NCBI GenBank assembly: GCA_964634565.1
Contig: CAZWLP010000004.1
Span: forward strand, 1 to 64,000
Origin: JAUVKT01 sp964634565
GTDB lineage: Bacteria > Bacteroidota > Bacteroidia > Bacteroidales > VadinHA17
Reading direction: 5' to 3'
Length of the DNA stretch: 64,000 nt
Shown: piece after piece, positions 55,610 to 64,000 of the stretch
Layout: every line of letters begins with the position of its first letter
Numbering within the stretch: position 1 is the stretch's first letter
The notes under the pieces: model-generated
The model's input: only the letters and a program-made list of their open reading frames with translations
Database searches by the model: none
What the model was told of the DNA's origin: nothing
Translations under genes and position numbers: made by a program

Positions 55610-57955
55610 ATGTTTTCTAAATATTTCCGTGATCTGTTGATGGGATTAAAAAGTTCAATAACAGCTTCACTGATAAGCATTATTGGACTGAGTGTCAGTA
55701 TAGCTGTGTTTATATTTATTATGCTCTATGTAAGTACAGAACTAAGAATAAACAGGAGTTTTCCGGAATATAATAATATTTACAGAATTTCCAGTGGTGA
55801 CGGTACAGGCTTTCAGGGAACTCCGGCCCGGCTTGGGGAAATACTTACTGATAATCTCCCTGAAGTTATTTCTTTTACCAGGGTTGATCCCGGTGGTACC
55901 AACCATGTTTTGAAGATCGATAATGTTCCAATGCGAACAGGTAAACTAATATACGCTGACTCAAGCTTTTTTCGACTTTTTGCATTACCTTTTAAATACG
56001 GAGATCCCCTTACCTGCCTTAGTGATAAATATGATGTAGTTATAACAGAGAGCCTATCCGACAGGCTGTTTGGCAAAGCTTCGCCAGTTGGTAAAGTTGT
56101 AAAGCTGGATGGCAAATTCGATGTCCGAATAACAGGTGTAATATATGATCCAGGGCAATCGACAAATATTGACGGAGACCTGTTTATCTCTTTTCACTCT
56201 ATGCCAGAGATAAAAAACTGGCCTGATCTGTATGACTGTTATACATGCTATAATTACCAGACCTATCTGCTTCTGGCCGGGAATGCAGACCCGGATATAA
56301 GTACACAAAAGATTAATGATGCCCTGGTATCTTATGGTAAGATGAATTCTATTCCGAGTCTTATTGACCACGAGTATTCTCTTACAGATATGCATGATGT
56401 TTACTTCGGACCGGAAGAGAGACCCGATTTTCGGAAAGGTAATTCACAGCAGTTGAGTATGCTTTCTCTGACAGCTTTGCTAATACTAATTATAGCGATT
56501 ATAAATTATGTAAACCTGTCTACAGCGCAGGCAAGCTCAAGGCTCAGGCAGCTGGCTATCAGGAAGGTTATGGGTGCATCCAGAAAAATGCTTATTTCCA
56601 GCATTATAGGAGAAGCCATAATTATTTCCATGCTGTCTTTACTTGCAGGGCTGCTGATAATGAAACTGGCCAGCCCGCTTTTTGTTAGAATTATGAATAT
56701 AGATTTTAATATAGCTCTTTATAGCGATCCAATTATTTTTCTGATATTTATTTTGGCAGGAGCAATAATAGGATTTCTGGCGGGACTATATCCTGCCCTG
56801 TCTGTTACAGGCTTCAGTACCGCAAACTCTCTTAGTGCAAATATTAATGATTCTTTATCAGGAGGAAGGGTCAGAAAGGTGCTTACGGCATTACAGGTTT
56901 TTGTGTCAATAGTTTTAATAGGAAGTACAATAATAATTTATAAGCAGCTTTCTTACATTAATAATTACGACCTGGGCTTTGATAAGGAAGTACTTGTTTA
57001 TTTACCTCTGAATGATGAGATTCTTAATCGAAAACAGGCTTTCAGGGAAGAACTGCTTGCGCATAATGGTATTGATAATGTATCATATTCATACTCCAGT
57101 TACCGAACGAGTAATGAAAGGTGGACCTTTGAATTTAATGATAATGAGGCTGCCCTGCATATAGAAAATGTGGATGAATATTATCTTAATACATTGGGGC
57201 TTGAACTTTTTAGTGGCAGAGACTTCAGGGGAAGGCAGGATAGTCTGACAATTATTGTTAACCAGGAGGCATGTAAACAATATTTTGGAGATAATCCTGA
57301 AGGAACAATTATTGAAAGCCTCGGGGGTATGGAAATAATAGGTGTGGTCAGGGATTTCAGGTTTCTGACCTTCGACAGGGAGGTTGAACCCATAGGTCTT
57401 AAGTACAGACCAGATAGGGTAAGCCTTTGCAATATCAGGCTGTCAGGGGGCGAATTTACTCCAGCCCTGGAGCATATGGAAAAAACATGGAACGATTTCT
57501 GCCTGAATTATCCCTTTGAATGTCATTTTGTTGATAAGCTTTATGAGGACAGATACATTAAATACAGGAGCGCAGGACGACTATTAGTATTGCTTTCGCT
57601 TATTACAGTTGTTATTGCAGGTCTTGGTATATTCGGACTGGCTTCTTATACTGTTTCAAAACGTTCAAAGGAAGTAGGTATAAGGAAGACAAACGGAGCC
57701 TCTATACCTGAAATAATAATGGTTCTTACAGGCGATATTAACAGGATTGTTCTATGGTGTATTATCCCGGCGAGCCTGCTGATTTACTTTATTATGAGCC
57801 GCTGGCTTAACGGCTTTGCCTATCATATTTCTTTACCTTTTTTTGTTTTCCCTTTGTCTGTATTCTCAGTTTGGAGTATTGCTCTGATTTCAACTATTGG
57901 CAAGACAATCGTATTAGCCAGGATAAATCCTGTTGATGTCCTCCGAAGAGATTAA
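55610..57955 (+). CDS. FtsX/MacB-type ABC transporter permease
   Basis: A 781-residue membrane protein of the same family as its neighbours but more distant in sequence. The N-terminal membrane segment is about 17-42. ASSRLRQLAIRKVMGA and RSKEVGIRKTNGA are the coupling segments, and the end is NPVDVLRRD. Cysteines in YDCYTCYNY near 205-212 and a further pair in the second core near 645-655 could form disulfides in the periplasm. It starts 149 bp after copy 2, and the retropepsin-PDZ gene follows 42 bp later, so the two may share a transcript. Confidence 0.85.
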   Translation: MFSKYFRDLLMGLKSSITASLISIIGLSVSIAVFIFIMLYVSTELRINRSFPEYNNIYRISSGDGTGFQGTPARLGEILTDNLPEVISFTRVDPGGTNHVLKIDNVPMRTGKLIYADSSFFRLFALPFKYGDPLTCLSDKYDVVITESLSDRLFGKASPVGKVVKLDGKFDVRITGVIYDPGQSTNIDGDLFISFHSMPEIKNWPDLYDCYTCYNYQTYLLLAGNADPDISTQKINDALVSYGKMNSIPSLIDHEYSLTDMHDVYFGPEERPDFRKGNSQQLSMLSLTALLILIIAIINYVNLSTAQASSRLRQLAIRKVMGASRKMLISSIIGEAIIISMLSLLAGLLIMKLASPLFVRIMNIDFNIALYSDPIIFLIFILAGAIIGFLAGLYPALSVTGFSTANSLSANINDSLSGGRVRKVLTALQVFVSIVLIGSTIIIYKQLSYINNYDLGFDKEVLVYLPLNDEILNRKQAFREELLAHNGIDNVSYSYSSYRTSNERWTFEFNDNEAALHIENVDEYYLNTLGLELFSGRDFRGRQDSLTIIVNQEACKQYFGDNPEGTIIESLGGMEIIGVVRDFRFLTFDREVEPIGLKYRPDRVSLCNIRLSGGEFTPALEHMEKTWNDFCLNYPFECHFVDKLYEDRYIKYRSAGRLLVLLSLITVVIAGLGIFGLASYTVSKRSKEVGIRKTNGASIPEIIMVLTGDINRIVLWCIIPASLLIYFIMSRWLNGFAYHISLPFFVFPLSVFSVWSIALISTIGKTIVLARINPVDVLRRD

Positions 57956-57997
57956 AATTAATTCTATTTTTAGTGATTCTATATTTTCTGTTTAATT

Positions 57998-59209
57998 ATG
58001 AAAGAACTACTTATTTCTCTGACGTTTATTATTACTTTTTCCTCATGTGCTGAGAGGAATGTTATTCCTGAAGATATAATTGATGATCTTCCCGGATCAT
58101 ACGAGAAGGTTCCTTTCAGGTATTACTCGGGTCGCGTATTGTTTGATGTTACTATATCAGACAGTATAAAAGCTAGTCTGCTGTTTGATACAGGTGGAGA
58201 CAATTTTTACCTGGATAGCCTGTTCTTCGCAAACAGCTCGCTGAGATTCAAAAATATCGCGACAGCAAGAATAGGTGGTAATGGAGAAGGTCTTCAGCGT
58301 GCTGATATTATTATGGATACTGCAGAGTTTATATTGGGAAGTAAAAGCTACTCAGACAGCCGTGTTCCAGTAATAAATGTTAAACCTATAACCGGACGCT
58401 TTGTTGATGGTATTATAGGAACCGAGTTTTTCAGGGACAGGGCAATAGGCTTTAATTTTATTGAAGAGTATGCCGCGATATATGATTCACTAAATTATTC
58501 AGACTTCGAGGGATATATAAAACTGGACTTTGATTTTGTAAATAATAGGATACTTGTTCCGGCCAGGGTATTTGTTAATGAACTGGCAACAATAGATGGT
58601 AGTTTTATGATTGATATGGGAGGCTCAGGAACAGTTTCGATTATCAGGAAAATTGCGGAAGATAACAAGCTGAGTGAGATTATCAAAGATAAGGTTCAGG
58701 TAGATATATTAAATGGCGGTCTGGGTGGCAGAAGTTCCAGGTATGCTTTCGTATGTGATTCCATAGGCTTTGCCGGTTTTACCATTGATGCAGTGCCAAT
58801 GTATTACTCAGTTGATAATACGGGATCTCTTTCAGATCGAAATTATACAGGAATGATCTACAATGATATTCTCGACAGGTTTAATTTAATTATTGATTTT
58901 AAAGGTGAAGCTCTTTATCTGAAACCAAACAGAACTTTTGAAGAGAAATATTATCCCCGAAGACTTGGTTTTAAATGGGTCGACCGAACGGATATTACTG
59001 ATGGATGGGTAGTAAATAGCATATATATTGGTTCCGGGGCAGATATTGCCGGGCTAAAGCAGGGTGATGTTATTCTTAAAATTAACGGCACTTTGGTAGG
59101 GGAGGTAAGCCTTGAGAAAATGAAAAGTATCGAGAGAACAGAAAATAGTATTAATATTAAAGTTGATAGGTCCGGGCAGATTCTTGAATTTTCCTTTAGA
59201 CTTCTTTAA
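57998..59209 (+). CDS. Retropepsin-like aspartyl protease lipoprotein with PDZ domain
   Basis: A 403-residue predicted lipoprotein (signal ends TFSSC, Cys17). The first catalytic motif is FDTGG with Asp64. The second half carries IDMGGSG with Asp206, in place of the usual DTG or DSG. A flap-like GTEFF segment lies near 141. A PDZ domain occupies the C-terminus (about 320-403; GADIAGLKQGDVILKING). Two-motif single-chain retropepsins with PDZ occur in Bacteroidota as presumed periplasmic proteases. The DMG variant keeps the aspartate, so activity is plausible. It lies downstream of a permease and converges with the kinase at 59261. Confidence 0.8.
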   Translation: MKELLISLTFIITFSSCAERNVIPEDIIDDLPGSYEKVPFRYYSGRVLFDVTISDSIKASLLFDTGGDNFYLDSLFFANSSLRFKNIATARIGGNGEGLQRADIIMDTAEFILGSKSYSDSRVPVINVKPITGRFVDGIIGTEFFRDRAIGFNFIEEYAAIYDSLNYSDFEGYIKLDFDFVNNRILVPARVFVNELATIDGSFMIDMGGSGTVSIIRKIAEDNKLSEIIKDKVQVDILNGGLGGRSSRYAFVCDSIGFAGFTIDAVPMYYSVDNTGSLSDRNYTGMIYNDILDRFNLIIDFKGEALYLKPNRTFEEKYYPRRLGFKWVDRTDITDGWVVNSIYIGSGADIAGLKQGDVILKINGTLVGEVSLEKMKSIERTENSINIKVDRSGQILEFSFRLL

Positions 59210-59260
59210 ATGAAAGCATTCGTTTTGGAATCAAGTAATACAATCGCTGCTTATCGATTT

Positions 59261-60595
59261 TCAGTTAAACACGATTGTAAAAACAGTCTCAGATCCTGGT
59301 TTCGATCTTACTCTTATGCTACCATTATGCATTGCGATTATCTGTTTCGTAAGGCTTAGTCCTATACCGGATCCATTTTCGCGGGTCGTATAAAAAGGAA
59401 TAAATATTTTATCCATGATTTCAGGACAAATACCCTTCCCTGAATCTCTGACTTCTATAAGCGTTTTACCTCTTTCATTCCTTGCTCCTATAATCTCTAT
59501 CCTTTTTATTTTTGTGTCGGCAATTGCGTAAATAGAATTCTGAATAAGATTAATCAGTACCTGGCTGATGAGATCACGATCAATACGACATTTAAGATTT
59601 TCCGGTTTGCAATTAACAGAGAGTGTCACTCCGTCTGAGTATTTTTTGCCTGTAAAAAGAGACTTTACCTCATTAAGTAAATCCTTAATTATTGTATCCT
59701 CAAATACAGGTTCCGGGATTTTTGTTAATTTTTGATATGAATCCACAAATTTCATCAAGCCGTTACTTCTCCTGTCTATAGCATCAAATCCTTCTATAAG
59801 CTCATCCATGTCATTTTTAGAAACAGACTTTGCCATTCTGAGCCTCTTACCAAGTGTGCCTGATAAGGATTTAATAGGAGAAACAGAGTTCATGATCTCA
59901 TGAGTAAGAACATTTATAAGTTTCTGCCATACAATTAGTTCTTCATCCTCAATCACTCCATGAATATTCTGAACAGTAATAAGACTCATATTGGCGTTTC
60001 CTTTCCTTAATAAGCTTTTTCTTGTTGCGAGACTTACTAACTCTCCCTTAATTACAGATCGGAATAATTTATTACTACCTGCTTCAAGCTGTCTGCAGAA
60101 AGAAGAAAAGCCTGAAGCATACTTATCAACAGAATCAAATTTACCGATTGTATCAATGCCAAATATTTCACGGGCAGTCCGGTTGATTAAGTCTATATTC
60201 CCATCTTCATCAAATACAAACATTCCGGTACCTGATACATCAGCAAGGGATCTGAAATATTGGTAATCTTCCTCTTTTGATACTTTAACTCCCTGGATAA
60301 TATCAATAATTTCATTATAAGTAATATTAAGTTGCTTATATGATTCACTATCATCCTTTTCCACTGCCCTTGAAGAATCCATATTTCTTATTGATTGAAG
60401 AAAGCTGTTTAAGCTTTTATTTGTTCTGTTAACATAACTTATAAGCAAAATAATCATACTGACCCACAATATGCCTGTTGAGAATTTTGCAACCAGCAGG
60501 TAGTCCTGCCCCAGGGCCCATAAAAAAAGAATACCTGTGAGGGAAATTAATATTACCAGTATAATGATCCTTGCTGTAAACCTGTTATATTCCAT
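59261..60595 (-). CDS. Sensor histidine kinase, NtrB-like
   Basis: A 444-residue membrane kinase with two N-terminal transmembrane segments (about 9-29 and 36-56). A PAS domain lies near 113-210 (GTGMFVFDEDG, LINRTAREIFGI). The phosphoacceptor is His232 in LTHEIMNSVSPI. The ATPase domain has NLIQNSIYA (N box), VRDSGKGI (G1) and GSGIGLSLTKQI (G2). It is a paralogue of the kinase at 49214; the phosphoacceptor even has the same residue number. It overlaps the upstream regulator gene by 11 bp. Confidence 0.85.
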   Translation of the reverse strand: MEYNRFTARIIILVILISLTGILFLWALGQDYLLVAKFSTGILWVSMIILLISYVNRTNKSLNSFLQSIRNMDSSRAVEKDDSESYKQLNITYNEIIDIIQGVKVSKEEDYQYFRSLADVSGTGMFVFDEDGNIDLINRTAREIFGIDTIGKFDSVDKYASGFSSFCRQLEAGSNKLFRSVIKGELVSLATRKSLLRKGNANMSLITVQNIHGVIEDEELIVWQKLINVLTHEIMNSVSPIKSLSGTLGKRLRMAKSVSKNDMDELIEGFDAIDRRSNGLMKFVDSYQKLTKIPEPVFEDTIIKDLLNEVKSLFTGKKYSDGVTLSVNCKPENLKCRIDRDLISQVLINLIQNSIYAIADTKIKRIEIIGARNERGKTLIEVRDSGKGICPEIMDKIFIPFYTTRENGSGIGLSLTKQIIAMHNGSIRVRSKPGSETVFTIVFN

Positions 60596-61955
60596 ATTTC
60601 TTTATCTTGTTGTAAAGAGTTTTCCTGCTAATTCCCAGCTCTTTGGATGCCTTAGAATAATTATATGATGTTGTGGCAAGTGCCTGTTTTATGATCTTTA
60701 TTTCATGATTTTTCAGATCCAGCATCAGGGATTCGTTTTCCGGCGAATAAAGTCCACTATCAATTAGCAGATCTTCACTTTCAATATAATTGCTTTCGCT
60801 TAATATTACAGCTCTTTCAATAAGGTGTTCCAGTTCCCTTATATTACCGGGGAATCTGTATCCTGTGAGTCTTTTTATAGCCGACTTGCTTATAATAATG
60901 CCTTCTTTTTTATATTTTTTTGCAAATTTATTAATAAAATGAGTTGCAAGGATGCTTATATCCTCGGGTCGCTCACGAAGGGGTGGAATAGTAATATTTA
61001 TAGTATTTATCCTGAAGAACAGATCCTCCCTGAACCTGTTTTCATAAATAAGATCTTCAGGGTTTATATTGGTCGCACTTATTAATCTTACGTCAGAATG
61101 AATCTGGCTACCTGATCCAACCTTATTAAAATAACCTGTTTGTAATACCGTAAGAAGTTTCGATTGCAGGGGATATGGAATATTCGCAATCTCATCCATA
61201 AAAAGTGTTCCGCCCGCAGCAAGTTCGAACCTGCCTGCTTTATCTTCCCGGGCATCAGTAAAGGCACCCTTTTTATGTCCAAACATTTCGCTTTCAAAAA
61301 GTGTATCGGCTATTGAACCCATGTCAATGGAAACAAATATCTTATCTGATCTTTCGGATAGCATATGTATGTACCTGGCTAAAAGACCCTTTCCTGTTCC
61401 GCTTTCTCCCAGGATAAGCACAGATGCATCTGTCCGGGCTACCTTTTCAGCCATCTGGAGCGCATTCTTCATCAGGGCTGAGTTATATATGATTTCAGGC
61501 ATATAATTTTGCCCGCTAATTATTTGTTTCTGTTTAGATTTTAGTAATCCAAGTTCCTGTCTTGATTTCCTTAGTTTTATTGCAGAATTTACAGTAGCAA
61601 GAAGCTTTTCATCGTTCCATGGCTTTTGAATAAAATCCACCGCCCCCTCCTTTAATGATTTTACTGCAAGGTTTATATCACCATAGGCGGTAAGGAAGAC
61701 AACGACATTTTCCTTGTCTTTCTTAAGTATCTCACGTAACCAGAATAAACCCTCATTACCCGTATTTATTCCAAGTGAGAAATTCATATCCAGCAGAATC
61801 AGATCATAAGCCACTTTATCAATCTCACCGGGGATAAGGTTTGGGTTTGAGATTGTTTTAATAAATGAATAGTGTTCCGACAGTAAAATCTTAAGTGCTA
61901 TTAATATTTCACGGTTGTCATCTGCTATCAGAATATTAGCATCTTTCTGTCTCAT
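60585..61955 (-). CDS. Sigma-54-dependent response regulator, NtrC family
   Basis: From the ATG at 61955 the protein has 456 residues; a longer frame to 62000 would run into the palindromic site at 61982-62012 and adds residues unlike a receiver domain. The receiver has phosphoacceptor Asp56 and Lys111-Pro112. The AAA+ domain has Walker A GESGTGKG at 183-190, GAFTDA at 230-235 in place of GAFTGA, and FMDEIAN. A Fis-type helix-turn-helix ends it (SKELGISRKTLYNKI). It is paralogous to the regulator at 47860. The kinase follows with an 11-bp overlap. The palindromes just upstream suggest autoregulation and control of the divergent permease. Confidence 0.9.
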   Translation of the reverse strand: MRQKDANILIADDNREILIALKILLSEHYSFIKTISNPNLIPGEIDKVAYDLILLDMNFSLGINTGNEGLFWLREILKKDKENVVVFLTAYGDINLAVKSLKEGAVDFIQKPWNDEKLLATVNSAIKLRKSRQELGLLKSKQKQIISGQNYMPEIIYNSALMKNALQMAEKVARTDASVLILGESGTGKGLLARYIHMLSERSDKIFVSIDMGSIADTLFESEMFGHKKGAFTDAREDKAGRFELAAGGTLFMDEIANIPYPLQSKLLTVLQTGYFNKVGSGSQIHSDVRLISATNINPEDLIYENRFREDLFFRINTINITIPPLRERPEDISILATHFINKFAKKYKKEGIIISKSAIKRLTGYRFPGNIRELEHLIERAVILSESNYIESEDLLIDSGLYSPENESLMLDLKNHEIKIIKQALATTSYNYSKASKELGISRKTLYNKIKKYGI

Positions 61956-61981
61956 TTTAATAATTTGTATGAATATACATA

Positions 61982-62012
61982 TTGTGTAATAATTACACAA
62001 GTACTTGTGTAA
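61982..62012. promoter_or_regulatory. Three alternating TTGTGTAA/TTACACAA boxes (operator)
   Basis: TTGTGTAA at 61982-61989, TTACACAA at 61993-62000 and TTGTGTAA at 62005-62012 create two overlapping perfect palindromes: a 19-bp one (61982-62000, one central base) and a 20-bp one (61993-62012, TTACACAAGTACTTGTGTAA). The site lies between the divergent regulator (start 61955) and permease (start 62142). It is a strong candidate binding site for a dimeric regulator, most simply the NtrC-like protein encoded next to it. Confidence 0.65.
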
Positions 62013-62073
62013 AATATATACAAAAAAATATAATCTGTAATTATATAGCCTTAATATTCAAGGTAATAGATTC

Positions 62074-62089
62074 TGGCATTAATAATGTT
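62074..62089 (+). promoter_or_regulatory. Possible sigma-54 promoter for the rightmost permease
   Basis: TGGCATTAATAATGTT has TGGCAT in the -24 place and TGTT in the -12 place. It ends 52 bases before the ATG at 62142, almost the same distance as the element at 50691-50706 before its permease. The palindromic boxes lie 62-92 bases upstream, a normal distance for an activator site. Confidence 0.45.
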
Positions 62090-62141
62090 TCAGGATCAAT
62101 AAAATATTTTAAAAAAATTCTATATTTATATATTATTCGAT

Positions 62142-64000
62142 ATGAGAAACTTAAATCTTATTATAATTTTCAGGAATTTTTCAAAGCAAAAATTCTATAA
62201 TCTGATTAATATCGCTGGCCTGGCAATTGGTATGGCAGGAGCTTTAATCTTATTGCTCTATGTCACAAATGAGCTTAGTTACGATAAAGTTCACAAGAAT
62301 ATAGACCGGATATACCGGGTAAATACTGAAATAGATGCTCATGATATGAAATGGGCATCTTCTCCATTCGTTTTGGGGACTAATCTAAATAATGATCTTT
62401 CTGATGATATTATGATTGGCAGAGTATTTCGGCTGCCACAGACTAATGTTAAATTTCAGAATGAATTATTTCCTGTTGAAGATATATATTGTGCTGATAG
62501 TGAGATATTCAAAATATTTACTCTGAACATTCTTTCAGGAAGGACTGAAGGACTGCTGACAGAGCCTGATGAAGTTGTAATCAGTAAATCTCTGGCCCGG
62601 AAATATTTTGGAAAGGAATACCCGGTCGGAAAAAGTCTGGTGCTCGAAAACAATGGTGATGAGTACATCTTCAGAATAGGTGCAATTATAGAAGATCTTC
62701 CACAAAACACCTCTTTTCGCCCTGAAATAATAGTCTCACCTGACTTTGGGCTGGATCAACTTGATAAGGTAATATATACATCCAGCACGGAGCCTTTTGG
62801 CAGAGAATATTTCAGAACATCATGGTATATGTATTTGTTTTTCGATAATTATATATTATTACCTGATAAATATAATCTCTCATTAATTGAAACACAGCTG
62901 GAAGCTTATGCAGATAAAAACTTTGATAAAAGCCTGGGACTGAAATTTGCCTTACAGAGATATTCTGATATTTATATGAATTCGTCAGATCTGGCCGGAG
63001 AATATGATACGGGTGATAAACGCAGTGTGCTGATATATTTTCTGGTTTCGATTCTGCTACTTTGTACGGCATTATTCAATTACATATTGATTTCCAGTTC
63101 TTTAATTCAAAAAAGGTACAGGGAGATAAGCTTAAAAAGGATGATGGGTGCAGGCAGGAATAGTATTATTGCTGATATTTTTTGTGAAACAATGTTATAC
63201 TCGCTTGTTTCTATGCTTCTGGGGCTTACCTTAACTGAGCTTGCCTTGCCTTTGATGTCTGAGATTCTATTCGGCAAGGATATAGCAATTAATTATTTAC
63301 AGAATTATCAATTCACTATTGTTATCATAGTTATATTTCTGCTTGCCGGGGGCTTGTCAGGATTCTTTCTGACATACAGGGTCTTTAGATATACTCCGCT
63401 TGATATCCTTTTTTACAGATCATCAGCAAAGGGTGTCAGGTCAGGAAGTACAAAGATAATAAGCACATTGCAGTTGATTGTTTCCATTGTTTTTATGGTA
63501 TGTGCGATGGGTATCTGGTCACAGATCAAATATTTCGGCGAGGCGGATATGGGTTTCTCAATGGATAATCTTATTAAGATTGATTTCAGGGATAATGATG
63601 CAAAAGCGAGGTATGAGACTATTAAGAACAGGCTGCTTGATAACCCATCAGTATTATCGGTGTCAGGATCGATGTGGGCTCCTCCGACAAAGAGTACTAT
63701 GAATATGAATCTGAAGAGATTTGATGATCCAACAATAAAGGTAAATGTTCAGGGACTTATGGTTGATTATGATTTTGCCGGTACCATGGGATTGCGACTG
63801 GTCAGTGGAAGGGATATAAGACAAAGTGATGATGTGGAAGAGGGAACGGTCCTGATAAACTCAAAAGCCATTGATGCTCTTGGCATAAGTGGCTCGCCCG
63901 TTGGTCAGACCACTTCATTCGGAACAATAGTAGGAGTTGTTGAAGATTTCCATATACATTCTTTTCATAAGGTAGTACCCCCGATGGTAATTCAATATGT
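62142..64000 (+). CDS. FtsX/MacB-type ABC transporter permease, N-terminal part
   Basis: An open frame starts at ATG 62142 and runs past the window end, giving at least 619 residues. The N-terminus (MRNLNLIIIFRN, then NLINIAGLAIGMAG as the first membrane segment) and the following SYDKVHKNIDRIYRVN are typical of the family. The first periplasmic core, three membrane segments (about 290-430, with YREISLKRMMGAG) and the start of the second core are visible. The last three membrane segments lie outside the window. It is divergent from the sigma-54 regulator at 60585, with operator-like boxes and a sigma-54-like element between them. Confidence 0.85.
   Translation, partial: MRNLNLIIIFRNFSKQKFYNLINIAGLAIGMAGALILLLYVTNELSYDKVHKNIDRIYRVNTEIDAHDMKWASSPFVLGTNLNNDLSDDIMIGRVFRLPQTNVKFQNELFPVEDIYCADSEIFKIFTLNILSGRTEGLLTEPDEVVISKSLARKYFGKEYPVGKSLVLENNGDEYIFRIGAIIEDLPQNTSFRPEIIVSPDFGLDQLDKVIYTSSTEPFGREYFRTSWYMYLFFDNYILLPDKYNLSLIETQLEAYADKNFDKSLGLKFALQRYSDIYMNSSDLAGEYDTGDKRSVLIYFLVSILLLCTALFNYILISSSLIQKRYREISLKRMMGAGRNSIIADIFCETMLYSLVSMLLGLTLTELALPLMSEILFGKDIAINYLQNYQFTIVIIVIFLLAGGLSGFFLTYRVFRYTPLDILFYRSSAKGVRSGSTKIISTLQLIVSIVFMVCAMGIWSQIKYFGEADMGFSMDNLIKIDFRDNDAKARYETIKNRLLDNPSVLSVSGSMWAPPTKSTMNMNLKRFDDPTIKVNVQGLMVDYDFAGTMGLRLVSGRDIRQSDDVEEGTVLINSKAIDALGISGSPVGQTTSFGTIVGVVEDFHIHSFHKVVPPMVIQY

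Noticed and set aside
61956..62000. Longer frame for the sigma-54 regulator
   Set aside because: It would run into the palindromic operator, and the receiver domain starts naturally at the ATG at 61955.
1..64000. tRNA, rRNA, CRISPR, insertion sequence or prophage
   Set aside because: I saw no cloverleaf-like sequence, no regularly spaced repeats, no transposase or integrase, and no phage structural gene in any reading frame.

Overview
The window is AT-rich and reads as a chromosomal stretch of a Bacteroidota genome, probably near the Bacteroidales or Marinilabiliales. That rests on gene content: an HmuY-type lipoprotein with a TonB-dependent receptor, 6-bladed propeller lipoproteins, PD40 propeller proteins, many FtsX/MacB-type permeases, LytS/LytTR and sigma-54 two-component systems, and a TAnnTTTG-like -7 element. 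Predicted exported proteins and lipoproteins dominate. I saw no rRNA, tRNA, CRISPR array, transposase or phage gene.

Layout. 1-1645 (+): end of an M1-type metallopeptidase and a metallophosphoesterase. 1656-8726 (-): a five-gene run of secreted hydrolases (S41 peptidase, GDDxY-repeat lipoprotein, alpha/beta hydrolase, a short secreted protein that looks like a truncated retropepsin, erythromycin-esterase-like lipoprotein). 8901-18084 (+): esterase lipoprotein, 6-bladed propeller lipoprotein, FtsX-type permease, M14 carboxypeptidase, ferredoxin-like aldo/keto reductase. 18108-25266 (-): a compact metabolic cluster (GNAT/nitrilase fusion, PLP enzyme, DgcN-like DUF1611 protein, PP-loop ATP pyrophosphatase, creatininase-family amidohydrolase, enolase-superfamily epimerase). 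25422-31998 (-): beta-CASP nuclease, M16 peptidase, SMP-30-like protein. 32147-36220 (-): PKD lipoprotein, TonB receptor and HmuY-like lipoprotein. 36401-43213 (-): two PD40 proteins, an S41 peptidase and a YD-repeat-like protein. 43521-64000: a signalling and permease island with one LytS/LytTR pair, two sigma-54 regulator/kinase pairs, five FtsX-type permeases (the last cut by the window end) and a retropepsin-PDZ lipoprotein.

How they may work together. The metabolic cluster is the best candidate for an undescribed system. Its last five genes overlap or nearly abut, and at least three of them belong to families linked, with varying certainty, to glutamate or glutamyl stereochemistry: an L-Ala-D/L-Glu-type epimerase, a DgcN-like protein and a PP-loop protein that recalls MurL. 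A pathway that makes, recycles or modifies a D/L-glutamyl compound is an inference. In the permease island, both sigma-54 regulator pairs lie next to a permease with a TGGCA-type -24/-12-like element about 50 bp before its start codon. One divergent promoter region carries three alternating copies of TTGTGTAA. No ATPase subunit for any permease is present here.

All calls come from reading translations and motifs by eye. Family names are from memory and no database was searched.
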